NCBI GenBank assembly: GCA_001970955.1
Contig: MPUH01000657.1
Coordinates: forward strand, 1-41,300
DNA length: 41,300 nucleotides
Direction: 5' to 3'
Origin: Stentor coeruleus
Lineage: Eukaryota; Ciliophora; Heterotrichea; Heterotrichida; Stentoridae
Shown here piece after piece: positions 19,096 through 28,751 of this stretch. Made by a program: the position numbers and the translations under genes. Positions within the stretch are counted from its first letter, which is position 1. Each line of letters begins with the position of its first letter. The notes below the pieces were generated by a model. It did not search any database and was not told the origin of the DNA. It saw only the letters and a list, made by a program, of their open reading frames with translations.

Positions 19096-20119
19096 ATTAT
19101 TATTAGGATTAGTTTTTTTTGTATTGTGGAATAGATTGTTTGAGTTTTTAGGTTTGGATTTGGCTGGTTTTTAGGTGTGCTTGGGGTTTTATGAGTTTTT
19201 TAGGAAGGATGAGGAATTTATCTTGGTTTTTGTTATGGAGTTTTATGTTGTGTTATTATTGTTGGGGTTTTTGTGTAGGATTGTCGGCTATCTTCACAGT
19301 CTAAAATGGTAAAAAAGATTTATAAAGTTGATGATAATCAAAATAAAGTATGTATGTAATGTTTTTGTATAGCATAGATGTCTAATGCGTATTTACAAAT
19401 GGTATCTTAAGAAATTATATACTATTTTCCTCACTTATCTATTATTTCCCCCGTTTAATTTAGTATTTCCCAAACTGCAACTAAAAATACTATTAACAAA
19501 ACTCCAAAATTCTAAATCCCTCAAACTAAACTACTCTAGCCCAAAATGCGCAATTTTTTCATTCCATACAAATTAGTTTCTATACATCCAAATAAGGATA
19601 TTTTATCGCCTTAACCGAAGCTGAAACAAAAAACATCCATATACCCATAAANCATTAACAAAACTCCAAAATTCTAAAATCCCTCAAACTAAACTACTCT
19701 AGCCGAAAATGCGCAATTTTTTCATTCCATACAAATTAGTTTCTATACATCCAAATAAGGATATTTTATCGCCTTAACCGAAGCTGAAACAAAAAACATC
19801 CATATACCCATAAAAACAAAACTTAAACCTAATAAATAAAAAAGTCTACTTTCCTCAATATAAATCCATTAATTATCATAACTTCTTACTAAGAATCTAC
19901 TATTTTCCTGTATAAAAACCTAAACTATAAATAAAAAAAAACTTTGAATCGAAACATACATTTAAAAGCCCTAATTTCAATTTTTTTTGCAGTAAATTTA
20001 CTTATGTATATTATAAAATCAGTATTATTATATATAAAGGTTTTATTTTTGCATGTAAAATTAAATGGAACAGAATTTAGANTTATATATAAAGGTTTTA
20101 TTTTTGCATGTAAAATTAA
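19096..20119. other. Divergent intergenic region
   Basis: 19096-19380 is G/T-rich (upstream of the kinesin gene) and 19380-20119 is A/C-rich (upstream of the RING-CH gene). It contains two N joins with duplicated flanks. After removing the duplicates only about 0.8 kb of unique sequence remains, without a recognisable gene. Confidence 0.5.
19492..19814. repeat. About 160-bp direct repeat around a single N
   Basis: 19492-19651 and 19654-19814 are nearly the same sequence, flanking N at 19652. The copies differ by an extra A and a C/G change, so two alleles or read errors may be involved. Confidence 0.85.
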
Positions 20120-20136
20120 ATGGAACAGAATTTAGA
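20028..20136. repeat. 54-bp direct repeat around a single N
   Basis: 20028-20081 and 20083-20136 match and flank N at 20082. The second copy contains the start codon of the RING-CH gene, so its 5' flank is artificially doubled here. Confidence 0.9.
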
Positions 20137-20989
20137 TGTGTCACCAAGATTAAAACCTGCACAATTAGCAGAAAATATTTGTAGAATCTGCTTTGATATT
20201 GAATCTGATAGCCATCATTTGATAACACCTTGCAAATGTTCTGGTTCTATGAAGTATGTACATGAAGAGTGCTTAAAAATTTGGCTTTTGTCTCGAGATA
20301 AAGATTTAAGTACATCTGAATGCGATATATGTAAGACACAGTTTGAAATGAAGATTAATCTTGCATTGAAGTGTACTTGTAAAAATTATTGGAATGAATG
20401 CTTAGGGATTATTATTTTTCCTATTCTTATCACCTTAATGTCATCTATTCTTGTTGTAATACTACTGTTTTTAGTGCAAGGAATACAAAATAATAAATCT
20501 TCTGCAAGTGAGCAAGCTTATCTAATCCTTCTACTAATTGTTTGTGCAATAATAACAATCCTCATTATTTTTATATTTATCAAAACAATCAAACGTGGGT
20601 GTTGTACTTCTGAAATAATTTCATGGAACATACAATCTGTTACTTTTAATGATGTTATTGAAGAAACTTTAGAAAATATTGATAATAATGAGCCTGAACA
20701 ACGTCCAGATGTTAATATTATGGTATTACCAAAATTTTCTAGACTAAATGGCATGAATATTGTAATACCTGATATACAATCCCCAAGGTTGATTCCAATA
20801 TTAAGAGATGGACAAATTATTGGTTATAGGTCAAGGTCTATAACAAATAGATCTATAACAAATAGGTCTATAACAAATAGATCTTTAACTGGTTCACAAA
20901 ATCTTAATATATCTTCTGGAAGTCGTAATGTTGTAGTACCATCAAATGCTGTAAGTCAAATAGTTCCTGATTATGCTAGTAATAAATAA
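20120..20989 (+). CDS. RING-CH (MARCH-type) membrane ubiquitin ligase
   Basis: A 289-residue protein. An N-terminal RING-CH finger of C4HC3 type is complete: Cys21, Cys24, Cys38, Cys40, His48, Cys51, Cys68 and Cys71, with the typical PCKCSGSMKYVHEECLKIWL core. Two strong transmembrane spans follow (about 95-121 and 133-154), the classic MARCH layout, so it should ubiquitinate membrane proteins with its catalytic finger in the cytosol. The C-terminal 130 residues are polar and contain a short tandem repeat (RSITN three times, then RSLTG), which fits repeat slippage in the DNA at about 20836-20890. The start at MEQNLDV is the first ATG of the undoubled sequence. Confidence 0.9.
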   Translation: MEQNLDVSPRLKPAQLAENICRICFDIESDSHHLITPCKCSGSMKYVHEECLKIWLLSRDKDLSTSECDICKTQFEMKINLALKCTCKNYWNECLGIIIFPILITLMSSILVVILLFLVQGIQNNKSSASEQAYLILLLIVCAIITILIIFIFIKTIKRGCCTSEIISWNIQSVTFNDVIEETLENIDNNEPEQRPDVNIMVLPKFSRLNGMNIVIPDIQSPRLIPILRDGQIIGYRSRSITNRSITNRSITNRSLTGSQNLNISSGSRNVVVPSNAVSQIVPDYASNK

Positions 20990-21321
20990 TAAATATTATA
21001 TTATTATTTAGAAATTATTATAGTTAAAATACTTTAGATTTAAGGTAAATTTATATAGTTTGGATAATGTATAAGATCCTAATGTAAAAAAAATATAAAA
21101 TTTTGAAAGGGGTGTATATAAGTAATTATGGAAAAAAATACTATAAGAATGTTATTATATATTACAACATGCAAAGCTACATTAATAAACTTAGAAATAT
21201 ATTTAGATAAACAGACTCGAACTTTTTAATCATCCTGGATAAACAAAGATATGAATCTTTATCAGCTTTCATTTAATAAAAAAATTAAAAAACACAAGTA
21301 TTACCTTTGATAGAAATTAAC
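20990..21321. other. Convergent intergenic region, no gene seen
   Basis: AT-rich sequence between two stop codons. The left part is mildly G/T-rich. No RNA gene or repeat was recognised. Confidence 0.5.
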
Positions 21322-23823
21322 CTATATAATTTGTAAATTAGTGTCTGCATATACAGCAGTTTCACTAATAAATTGTACTTCTGAGTTTTTATTAATTTCT
21401 ATCAACTGAATAATCTCTGGTATTTTCAAAAACAATGCAGCTTTCGACCCATAAATTTTAGCTATGTCACCTATAAATCCAATAAATGACCCTAGAAAAT
21501 CAGAACTTTGACTAAATGGGCTTTGCAATATAGTAAGCCCATATTTTATCATTTCTGGTAGGTATTCATATAAAATATCCGCATTCTTGCTTCCATAAAA
21601 ACCATTTGTAATACCAATATAAAAATTCAATATCGCTTCACGCAATTCAATTAAGTACTCTACAAATTCTGGGTTGTTTTTTTCCAAATTAAAATCCAAA
21701 CTATGTGCCGAAGCTTCGTTGATGAATTTCATAACATTTGGCAAATAAGGTATAAATTGTCTTATACAATATGCGCCTATATCCGTAAGTGTTTCAATAG
21801 CTCTGATTTTTGTGTCAAACTCTAATTGTTGATTAGTAAAAACATTAAAAATTTTCTGTAAGACATCATTCAAGTAACTCGCAAACCTTTCCCCTAAAGC
21901 TCTAGTTAAATCTCCAGTAAGTATAAGCGCAGATCTGCATATAGATGAAATATTACAATCTAATGACCAATTGACAAATGGTATAATAACACTAGTATAC
22001 TTATCAAACCTGAGTTCTAAATTATCAGCCAAAGTTCCAATAGCTTGTAAACCTTCTTCAAACACTGTACCTCTAGCAGTGAAAATCTTAATAATAATCA
22101 TGACAAACGAATTAGCCACCTCTTCTGTTATAGACCCAGTTGGTGTCTTACCAAATATCGCATGGAAAACCGAGCAGATTTGTGACTGGAGTATCATACT
22201 ATCAGGGACATTTATTGTGTTGTTCAAATTATTCAAAAAAATATCAAGTTTCTCAATTGCTATCCCATTAAAAACATCAGAAATCTCTTCAAAAATCTTA
22301 ATAATCGATGCCCAAACCGCAATCACTAACTCATTACCAAGACTTTTTATATCAGACCTCCCTGCAGCTAAAAGAAGATTATCCAAAACAATTCTTAAAT
22401 TCTGATCATTAAACACTTCTCTATAACCCTCATATGAAAAAATCCCAACTATCGTCCAGCATACATGAATACAAATTTTCGGTATATCTTTCAACCCTTC
22501 AAAAACATGAACTAAAGTATCATTAATATTTTTACTATTATAAACAGCTTCTATATGATACTCGCATATTTTTGATATAGTCCATGAAGCAGTTTGTCTA
22601 ACATTTTTATTAGAATCACTTGCAAGTTTTAATAAATTTCTATATACAACATTGACTAATAAAACTGAGTCATTTAAACTTTCAGCTATAGATCCTATGA
22701 TCAATGCAGCAGCTGCTCTATAATGCCAATCATCACTTACTAGATTGTTTCCTATATAATTTCCAATATAATCTAGTATTTTATCTTTTATAATCGCAGC
22801 TATACATCCTAAAGTTGATGCACAAGATTTATATAAAGTCCAATCATCAAGATCTTCATTAATAAGATGCACTTTTTCTAATAATAAAGGTATAAGACTA
22901 GCAACTGCAGTTTCCATATATTTCCTATATGGTTTATTTTCAAACTTTAACCTTTCAACCTCTTCATCAGCAGCTTGATTCCAGAACTCAACAGCATATT
23001 TCGCCACATCTTCATGATCATTTTTAATAATCTCATATGTCAAAATCCCTAATTGATTAAGATTTGTTTGAATATCATCATAATAAACACCCATAATATC
23101 ACATAGAATCATCATAGAATCAATACGAATCTGTATATTAGCATCCTGACAACAATTACATAATAAATTTATTATAAGATTTCTTTCAATCTCATTTTGC
23201 ATATTTTGACTTATAAACTTCAATGAATTTCTAAATGCTTTAAGGGCAATAGTTTTAATTTCAACATCAGTTACTTTTTGATCTAAATTAGTCGCTATAG
23301 CTGTCAAGATTGCATTTGCATTTTTCCTATCAATTTGTTTGCTATTAAGCCCATCGCATATATACCCAAGAGTTCTAAGAGCTGATATCTTAAAAATATT
23401 ATTCAAGTTCGTAGAATTTGTTATTAAAATATCAAGAACTTCAAGCCATTGTCCTTGAGAAATATCTAAACATGCTATAGTAGCCACAGCTTGTGAAGAA
23501 GCCATTCTAATATTTTTATCTTCACTTGCTAAAGACCCTAAAGTATTGTTTCTTACCTTGAATTTCATTTGTGGGGTTAAACGATCCCAGATATTTTCGA
23601 GTAAAGGATCATTTGTCGCATTAATTAAACAGTTTTTGATCATAAGCCCAGCTAGTTGTCGAGTTGGATATGGTAGAGCATTATTTCCAAGTTCATCTGA
23701 AAGGTTTAAAAGATATGCCACAGGATCAGCATGACTTAGTTGTGTCAAGGTCCTGAGACTTATATCACGAGTAGACTGATCAAGGGAATTTGCTGAATAT
23801 AAAGCTTGAGTCAAGGAACTCAT
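21322..23823 (-). CDS. KPNB1: Importin-beta (karyopherin beta-1)
   Basis: An 833-residue HEAT-repeat protein that carries cargo through the nuclear pore with Ran. The N-terminus (MSSLTQALYSANSLDQ, later TRQLAGLMIKNCL) is the IBN_N Ran-binding domain of importin-beta, and about 19 helical HEAT repeats follow, including the acidic-loop and central segments typical of Kap95. Length is close to the usual 860-880. I chose the ATG at 23823 because it begins exactly where family members start; an upstream ATG at 23874 would add 17 residues (MFFFHIKPNDFIPYFSG) unlike the family. The gene is divergent from the SH3 gene, with 152 bp between the starts. Confidence 0.9.
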   Translation of the reverse strand: MSSLTQALYSANSLDQSTRDISLRTLTQLSHADPVAYLLNLSDELGNNALPYPTRQLAGLMIKNCLINATNDPLLENIWDRLTPQMKFKVRNNTLGSLASEDKNIRMASSQAVATIACLDISQGQWLEVLDILITNSTNLNNIFKISALRTLGYICDGLNSKQIDRKNANAILTAIATNLDQKVTDVEIKTIALKAFRNSLKFISQNMQNEIERNLIINLLCNCCQDANIQIRIDSMMILCDIMGVYYDDIQTNLNQLGILTYEIIKNDHEDVAKYAVEFWNQAADEEVERLKFENKPYRKYMETAVASLIPLLLEKVHLINEDLDDWTLYKSCASTLGCIAAIIKDKILDYIGNYIGNNLVSDDWHYRAAAALIIGSIAESLNDSVLLVNVVYRNLLKLASDSNKNVRQTASWTISKICEYHIEAVYNSKNINDTLVHVFEGLKDIPKICIHVCWTIVGIFSYEGYREVFNDQNLRIVLDNLLLAAGRSDIKSLGNELVIAVWASIIKIFEEISDVFNGIAIEKLDIFLNNLNNTINVPDSMILQSQICSVFHAIFGKTPTGSITEEVANSFVMIIIKIFTARGTVFEEGLQAIGTLADNLELRFDKYTSVIIPFVNWSLDCNISSICRSALILTGDLTRALGERFASYLNDVLQKIFNVFTNQQLEFDTKIRAIETLTDIGAYCIRQFIPYLPNVMKFINEASAHSLDFNLEKNNPEFVEYLIELREAILNFYIGITNGFYGSKNADILYEYLPEMIKYGLTILQSPFSQSSDFLGSFIGFIGDIAKIYGSKAALFLKIPEIIQLIEINKNSEVQFISETAVYADTNLQII

Positions 23824-23975
23824 TCCACTAAAATATGGAATAAAATCATTTGGTTTTATATGAAAAAAAAACAATAAACTAAAGAGTTTACTGTGGAAAA
23901 CAAGGGAGTTTTTTTAATGCTGTGTTTATTTTTTTGTTGTATAAAATTCATTTTTTATAGTTTTTTTTTGTATAG
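23824..23975. promoter_or_regulatory. Short bidirectional promoter region
   Basis: Only 152 bp separate the importin-beta start (minus) from the SH3-protein start (plus). Both core promoters must lie here or inside the genes. It is T-rich; no clear motif is seen. Confidence 0.45.
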
Positions 23976-24818
23976 ATGGAAACCCAAGTAGCTAAAGTTA
24001 ACACATTATTGTCTTTGTTTCAAGCATCACTTTTTACCCATATGACTTCGATTGCTGTGGATCGAACATCGAATTCGTATTTGGGGAAAATTCCTGATAT
24101 AAAGTTGGATAATTTATTAGTAGATGATACTGAAATAGAAGATAAAGTTGAATCTATACATATTGAAGAATCTGTGATTAATGTAATTGATGAGGAAATA
24201 CCAATTGTAAATCCGGTGGTTTTGATGATACAGAAGCATGGGGAGGATGTTAGGAAAGTAAGTACAGTGAAAAATGATATGCAGAAATCTGTGGAAAAAT
24301 GTAGGGGGATTAGGAAAAATCCTGCTGTTGTTGAAACTTTGGAGTTGGTTTTTGAAGAAATAGGATTGGTTGTCAAGAAAAATAAGTATGAGGATAAGCC
24401 TAAGGTGCTACAGAGGCTGTTGGCGAGTAGTGAAGAGAATATGGAGAAAATTGTTAAGCCCGCAAGGTTTTTAATACCTGAGGAGCCAAAAGTTGATATT
24501 ATCACAGCTTCAGTCTACGGTGAAGTGATCTCCACAGCTTTTTCCCAAGGAGGCGATGGTTTTGCTTTACACCCAGGCGACTTGGTCTGTGTCCTACAAA
24601 TTCTCCACGACTTTGGCTTGGTTGAATGCAAATGGCAAGGTCTTAAAGGTTTATTCCCCCAAGACAAAATCAAAATTCTCACTCGTCCTTCAGATTCTCT
24701 TAATTCCTCCATTTCTTCAATCTTATCTAAACAATTTATCAATCCAACAAATGATACATTCTCATTAAACAAATCTTCAAAACTTCTTAGTCGAATCGGT
24801 AATAAAAGTGTAAAATAA
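23976..24818 (+). CDS. SH3-domain protein, 280 aa
   Basis: The C-terminal third (about residues 176-236) reads as an SH3 fold: ALHPGDLVCVLQILHDFGLVECKW followed by GLKGLFPQDKIKIL, matching the ALYDY-like strand, the GD turn, the conserved Trp and the GxFP motif. The first 170 residues are helical and acidic with no known domain. SH3 domains bind proline-rich peptides, often in actin or endocytic scaffolds; the partner is unknown. Odd: base use changes inside the gene. Codons up to about 24480 favour G or T at third positions, and from about 24500 onward C and A, so the SH3 part looks compositionally different from the rest. Confidence 0.75.
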   Translation: METQVAKVNTLLSLFQASLFTHMTSIAVDRTSNSYLGKIPDIKLDNLLVDDTEIEDKVESIHIEESVINVIDEEIPIVNPVVLMIQKHGEDVRKVSTVKNDMQKSVEKCRGIRKNPAVVETLELVFEEIGLVVKKNKYEDKPKVLQRLLASSEENMEKIVKPARFLIPEEPKVDIITASVYGEVISTAFSQGGDGFALHPGDLVCVLQILHDFGLVECKWQGLKGLFPQDKIKILTRPSDSLNSSISSILSKQFINPTNDTFSLNKSSKLLSRIGNKSVK

Positions 24819-25052
24819 TCTTTAAACCCAGTTTAAAAAGTTTTTATGAAGATATATTAATGTAAATTTACAAATCAGTCAAGTCGAGATTATATTAGAG
24901 TGTTTGGCAAACCATTTCTATATCATCATATATAATATTTTCTATAACCAAATCCTTACTAATATTAACATTTTACAAATAAAAAAACAATAATTCTTAT
25001 AGTCATCATATAATCAATCATATCAAAAAACATATTTTAGTCAAAGTTTTAT

Positions 25053-25454
25053 TTATTTCTTTCTATGTTCCTGTTTTTCCACATGTTTCCAATGATCAAA
25101 AAACTCATTATGTATCCATTCCGGTCTTCCTATATCACTCTCACAATTGTACATCATATTTAACTGGCTCGTACAATTCTCTTTTTTATCTATGCACATT
25201 TCAAGTACATTAATTTCTTCAAAGCATTTTTCATTTACCGAATGAAGCCAAGCATTTGTGTTTTCAATGCACAAGTCCAAATCTAATAAAGTTTTCTGAC
25301 ACTTTTCTAGATCCTTCGAGCCTTTGCATGGATCTTTCGTTGTTATTTTCTCACAAAACTCTTTCGTATTCAAAGTATATCCGTAACTTATGCTATCCTC
25401 TTGAGCATTTCTAGGAAATCTATACAAAGGTCCAAAAGCTAGATAATATATCAT
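25053..25454 (-). CDS. Double-CHCH mitochondrial protein (NDUFA8-like layout)
   Basis: A 133-residue protein with eight cysteines in two hairpin sets: Cys34-X8-Cys43-X8-Cys52-X9-Cys62 and Cys77-X9-Cys87-X6-Cys94-X9-Cys104. The second set is a classical twin CX9C motif. Twin CX9C proteins are imported into the mitochondrial intermembrane space through the Mia40 disulfide relay. Two CHCH hairpins in one small chain is the architecture of the complex I subunit NDUFA8 and its relatives, but sequence outside the cysteines is too diverged to be certain. It is divergent from the cyclin gene with a 62-bp gap. Confidence 0.75.
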   Translation of the reverse strand: MIYYLAFGPLYRFPRNAQEDSISYGYTLNTKEFCEKITTKDPCKGSKDLEKCQKTLLDLDLCIENTNAWLHSVNEKCFEEINVLEMCIDKKENCTSQLNMMYNCESDIGRPEWIHNEFFDHWKHVEKQEHRKK

Positions 25455-25516
25455 AAAATATAAAATTATCTAGTAATAGTTATAAAAGACTGAAGAGTAA
25501 AGTGCTAATATATTGA
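25455..25516. promoter_or_regulatory. 62-bp bidirectional promoter region
   Basis: The whole space between two divergent ATGs is 62 bp and must hold both 5' ends. It is AT-rich with no TATA-like or palindromic site that I can support. Confidence 0.45.
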
Positions 25517-26638
25517 ATGGATGAAATATTAAGCAACTTTGTGGAAACCAAAATGAACCTAGACGAAAAAACATATGATTTCGACATTGAACACAATGAA
25601 AATGCTTTGAATCTACTAAGATGTAATGAAACTTTTGAACTTTCCCCTGATCTCATAGCAAGTGAAACTTTTCAAGAAGTCAACGAAGTTGAAGTGTGGC
25701 AGCCGGAGAACGAGAATTTTATTATCGAAGAACAACGAAAGGAACATTTTTATATCCCTTCGATAGTTGATATACAAAGATTCCCTAATGTTATTACGAA
25801 TCAAATGCGCGCCATTCTTATCGATTGGATGGGAAAGATATGTACTGACCTGATGTTTAAACGAGAGACATTTCATAATTCTATAAGTCATCTTGACAGG
25901 GTGTTATGTAAAGATTCAGAAATAACAACAGAAAATTTCCAACTTTATGGTTTAGTAATACTATATTTGTCTGCAAAAAGCATAGTAAAACATATATAGG
26001 AAACTAATATTCCAGAAGCTAAGCTTTATATAAAATATGCAGAAGATCTTTACAATGTTACTTGGTTCAAAAAAGTTGAACTACGAGTGGTTAAGCTTCT
26101 GGAATGGAGGCTTTTTCCTCCTACTAGGCTAAATCTACTTATCTGTATACTTAAAGAATGGGACAATTTTTTAATTAAAAACTACTTGAATTTCAGTGGC
26201 AATGAGGTAGTGGATGTTGAAAACCCAGTTTTAGGACAAAAACTTATAACTTTTATGGAAAAAAACAATGTGTCGTTTAAAAGGTATTTGGAGATAATGC
26301 AAGTTTTAGATATTGCTAGTCTTGATTACCAAATTAATCGCTTTTCTCCAAGTAATTTTGTTGCTGGACTAGTATATATTATTCTGTTTAAATTCTTTGA
26401 AGAAAGCCACTTTTCGCTGTTTAAATGGACAGATAATTTAGAGAATGATCCTAATGATTTGATATATGATTATCAAGAACACTGTGGGAATGTTATTTTT
26501 AGCTTCCTTGAGAAAACTTTGACGATAAATAGCATTTCTCAGTTGGAAGAACCTTTGAGTTTTATACAGCCTTATGTCAGGATGGCTCAAAATATACCTA
26601 ATATTGACATAACGAAAATTAATGTATTGTTTATGTAG
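25517..26638 (+). CDS. Cyclin (A/B-type cyclin box), one 15-nt intron
   Basis: Exons 25517-25984 and 26000-26638 join across a 15-nt intron (25985-25999, GTAAAACATATATAG) into 368 residues. The intron's own TAG ends the first frame, which is why the gene looks split. The cyclin box starts with MRAILIDWMGKI, the equivalent of the MRxILIDW helix of A/B/E cyclins, and continues through ETFHNSISHLDRVL and LYGLVILYLSAKSI; exon 2 supplies VELRVVKLLEWRLFPPT, the end of the first fold, and a C-terminal cyclin fold. The protein should bind and activate a CDK. No clear destruction box (RxxL) stands out near the N-terminus, so its turnover class is uncertain. The stop is TAG. Confidence 0.9.
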
Positions 26639-26822
26639 GTTCCGTTTAGTGAAGTTCTGTCAATACAGACTTTAAATCCTTCTTCAATACGCTCTTATTA
26701 ACATACTAAGAGTGGTAATTAATAGTTCCTTAATCTTCAATAATTATTAACTGCATCTGATCAAAAAACCCAATTTCCGTTTATGGTAAATTGTTTATAA
26801 TTATTACACACTTAACTGGCTG

Positions 26823-27272
26823 ATGAAAACCAGGTCCAAAACAGGAACCCTAAAAACAGTACCAAAACCGATTTACTATGATAGTGAAGATAGTCAAGAC
26901 TACAACATTTCCCCCGACTCAGAAAACCCAGACTTAAAATCTAACAGAAGACGCTTTAGAAAAAATGAAATTCAAGTCAAAGTTTTGATACAAGAATTCG
27001 ATAAGAACCGTTTTTGGAGTAAAAAGCTAGTTCTTGAACTCTCTGCAAAAACAGGTTTAACGGAATCTCAAGTTTATAAGTGGAATTGGGACTATAGGAA
27101 AAAAATCAGAAAAAGCGAAAAACAACCAACTGAAAACAAATTTTCATGCAAGGAAACTTTGATGCCAGGCAGGCTTGAAAGCGAAATTATGCAATTACAG
27201 AAATTTTATAAAGTCAGTTTTAATGCGATGCCTGTAACAACACCGAGCAGATTTTTATTTAGTGGGATGTAA
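26823..27272 (+). CDS. Divergent homeodomain protein, 149 aa
   Basis: Residues about 41-100 form a homeodomain-like helix-turn-helix: an Arg-rich arm (NRRRFRKNEIQ), helices 1 and 2 (VLIQEFDKNRFWSKKLVLEL) and the recognition helix LTESQVYKWNWDYRKKIRK. Relative to the usual QVKIWFQNRR, the Trp48 position is kept, but Phe49, Gln50 and Asn51 are replaced by Asn, Trp and Asp. The loss of the near-invariant Asn51, which contacts adenine, is notable; an Asp there is found in some protist homeobox-like proteins. It is probably a DNA-binding protein. No other domain is present; the C-terminal 45 residues are unassigned. Confidence 0.75.
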   Translation: MKTRSKTGTLKTVPKPIYYDSEDSQDYNISPDSENPDLKSNRRRFRKNEIQVKVLIQEFDKNRFWSKKLVLELSAKTGLTESQVYKWNWDYRKKIRKSEKQPTENKFSCKETLMPGRLESEIMQLQKFYKVSFNAMPVTTPSRFLFSGM

Positions 27273-27714
27273 AAACAAAAGTAAGTATATGATTAATATA
27301 GATTAACAAGTGATTTATGAATACTGTGAGAATGGGAAATTAATATTAATTTTTTTGCGATTTAGAAATGTTCTGTTAGAAATAACTGAGTTTTTTATTA
27401 ATTGGGGAATGATTTTTGGTTTGTTTTTTTTTTTGCTATAAGGGTAAAGTGTTATATGCTATTTTTTTATGTGTTTGTTGTGGGTTTTTGTATAGAATCT
27501 GAAGGAGTTTATTAGGAAAATTTTTTGGTTTTTTTTTTAGTGTGGAATTTTAGTGTTAGGATTAGAGAGTTTTGATAGAATATTGGATATATAAAACTCA
27601 AAAATACCCTAGTTTTTAGGTTTTTTATTGTCTTTGCAGTGTGTAAAAATATACTTGTTAGAAAAGATACGCGTATCTTTATGATATAAGGCCGTATCTT
27701 CAGGCGAGTAATAA
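27273..27714. other. Intergenic region upstream of the calreticulin-like gene
   Basis: Very G/T-rich on the plus strand up to about 27600, then mixed. Unlike most upstream flanks it is not A/C-rich. The last 55 bp carry the palindromic site described separately. Confidence 0.5.
27663..27700. promoter_or_regulatory. 18-bp perfect palindrome plus repeated half-site
   Basis: AAAGATACGCGTATCTTT (27663-27680) is its own reverse complement. Its right half-site CGTATCTT occurs again at 27693-27700, 21 bp downstream, about two helical turns. The pair ends 14 bp before the calreticulin-like ATG, in a locally G/C-richer patch, so it is likely a binding site for a dimeric regulator; this function is inferred. 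Confidence 0.6.
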
Positions 27715-28572
27715 ATGAAATTATCACTAGTTGTGTGTTTACTAGCAGCAGCTTCGGCTAAAATTTACTTCCAAGAGACTTTTAATTTCAACTGGTTCCG
27801 TAACTGGTTAGTTTCTTCAGCAAAAAATTACGGTAACTGGGCCTGGACACCAGGTTCATTGTATGCTGATACTGACGATTACGGTATCCAAACCGCAGAT
27901 TCCAATCCTAACTACGCGATTTCTGCATCTTTTCCAGCTTTTACTTCATTTGATATGCCTTTAATAATCCAATACACTTTAAAAAACGAGCAGCCTATAA
28001 ACTGTGGTGGTGGGTATATCAAAATCCTACCAAAAGGATTTAACCAATTATTTTTCTCAGAAGAAACTCCTTACCTTATAATGTTTGGACCTGATTATTG
28101 TAATGGTGAAGGTAAAGGGCAATTAATAATTCCATATAAAGGGTATAATTATAATATTCAAGTTCCTTTCAATGTAGCTAATGATGAATTTACTCATCAA
28201 TATACTTTAGTTATAAACCCTGATGAAATTATTGATTATTATATTGATAATGTTTTAGATTCTAGTATTAAAATTGAAGAATACTTTTATATGCCGGGAA
28301 ATTATAATGAAGATGCTCATATTATAACTAATATTGGAGGTGTTGGCATTGAAATTGCCCAATCGAATCCAGGAAGTATTTTTGATAATATATTTATTGG
28401 AGATAGTTTAGAAGAAGCACGAGCTTTTTCTGAGATGACCTTTGTGAATAAGGCTAAAGGGGAGAAGGAGGCTAAAGAAAACTTTGAGAAAGAGTTGATG
28501 GATATGAACTTCAAGAGTGATGAGGAGAATGAAGTTATTGCTGATGAAGATAATCAGGAGGATAATAATTAA
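27715..28572 (+). CDS. Calreticulin-like ER lectin without P-domain
   Basis: A 285-residue protein. A signal peptide (1-16, cleavage after AAASA) precedes IYFQETF, the family's N-terminal strand. Family landmarks follow in order: CGGGYIKILP (Cys97), IMFGPDYC (Cys129, partner of the conserved disulfide), DEFTHQYTLVINPD, and then directly GGVGIEIAQSNPGSIFDNIFI, which in normal calreticulin lies after the proline-rich P-domain. The whole arm-like P-domain and its repeats are missing: the chain goes from IDNVLDSS to the last lectin strands within about 25 residues. The C-terminus is a short acidic tail without a KDEL/HDEL end. The lectin fold for glucosylated N-glycans looks intact, but ERp57-type partners that bind the P-domain tip could not be recruited. 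Calreticulin identity is sure; function in this form is inferred. Confidence 0.9.
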   Translation: MKLSLVVCLLAAASAKIYFQETFNFNWFRNWLVSSAKNYGNWAWTPGSLYADTDDYGIQTADSNPNYAISASFPAFTSFDMPLIIQYTLKNEQPINCGGGYIKILPKGFNQLFFSEETPYLIMFGPDYCNGEGKGQLIIPYKGYNYNIQVPFNVANDEFTHQYTLVINPDEIIDYYIDNVLDSSIKIEEYFYMPGNYNEDAHIITNIGGVGIEIAQSNPGSIFDNIFIGDSLEEARAFSEMTFVNKAKGEKEAKENFEKELMDMNFKSDEENEVIADEDNQEDNN

Positions 28573-28751
28573 GTTTTCTTTATCTATAAATATGCTTTTT
28601 TGTGTATAGATTTATGGGGTTTAGATCAGTAAAAAATGTTGGTGATCAAGCTTAGTAGATATACTATTAGGGATTTGAAATGAAATAAATAATTCTTAAT
28701 CCATCTTACCAAACTACAAAAATCATTCAATTATCAATAAAATAACTATAT

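Noticed and set aside
21205-21245. GACTCGAAC-like sequence as a second tRNA T-arm
   Set aside because: No matching acceptor, D or anticodon arms around it.
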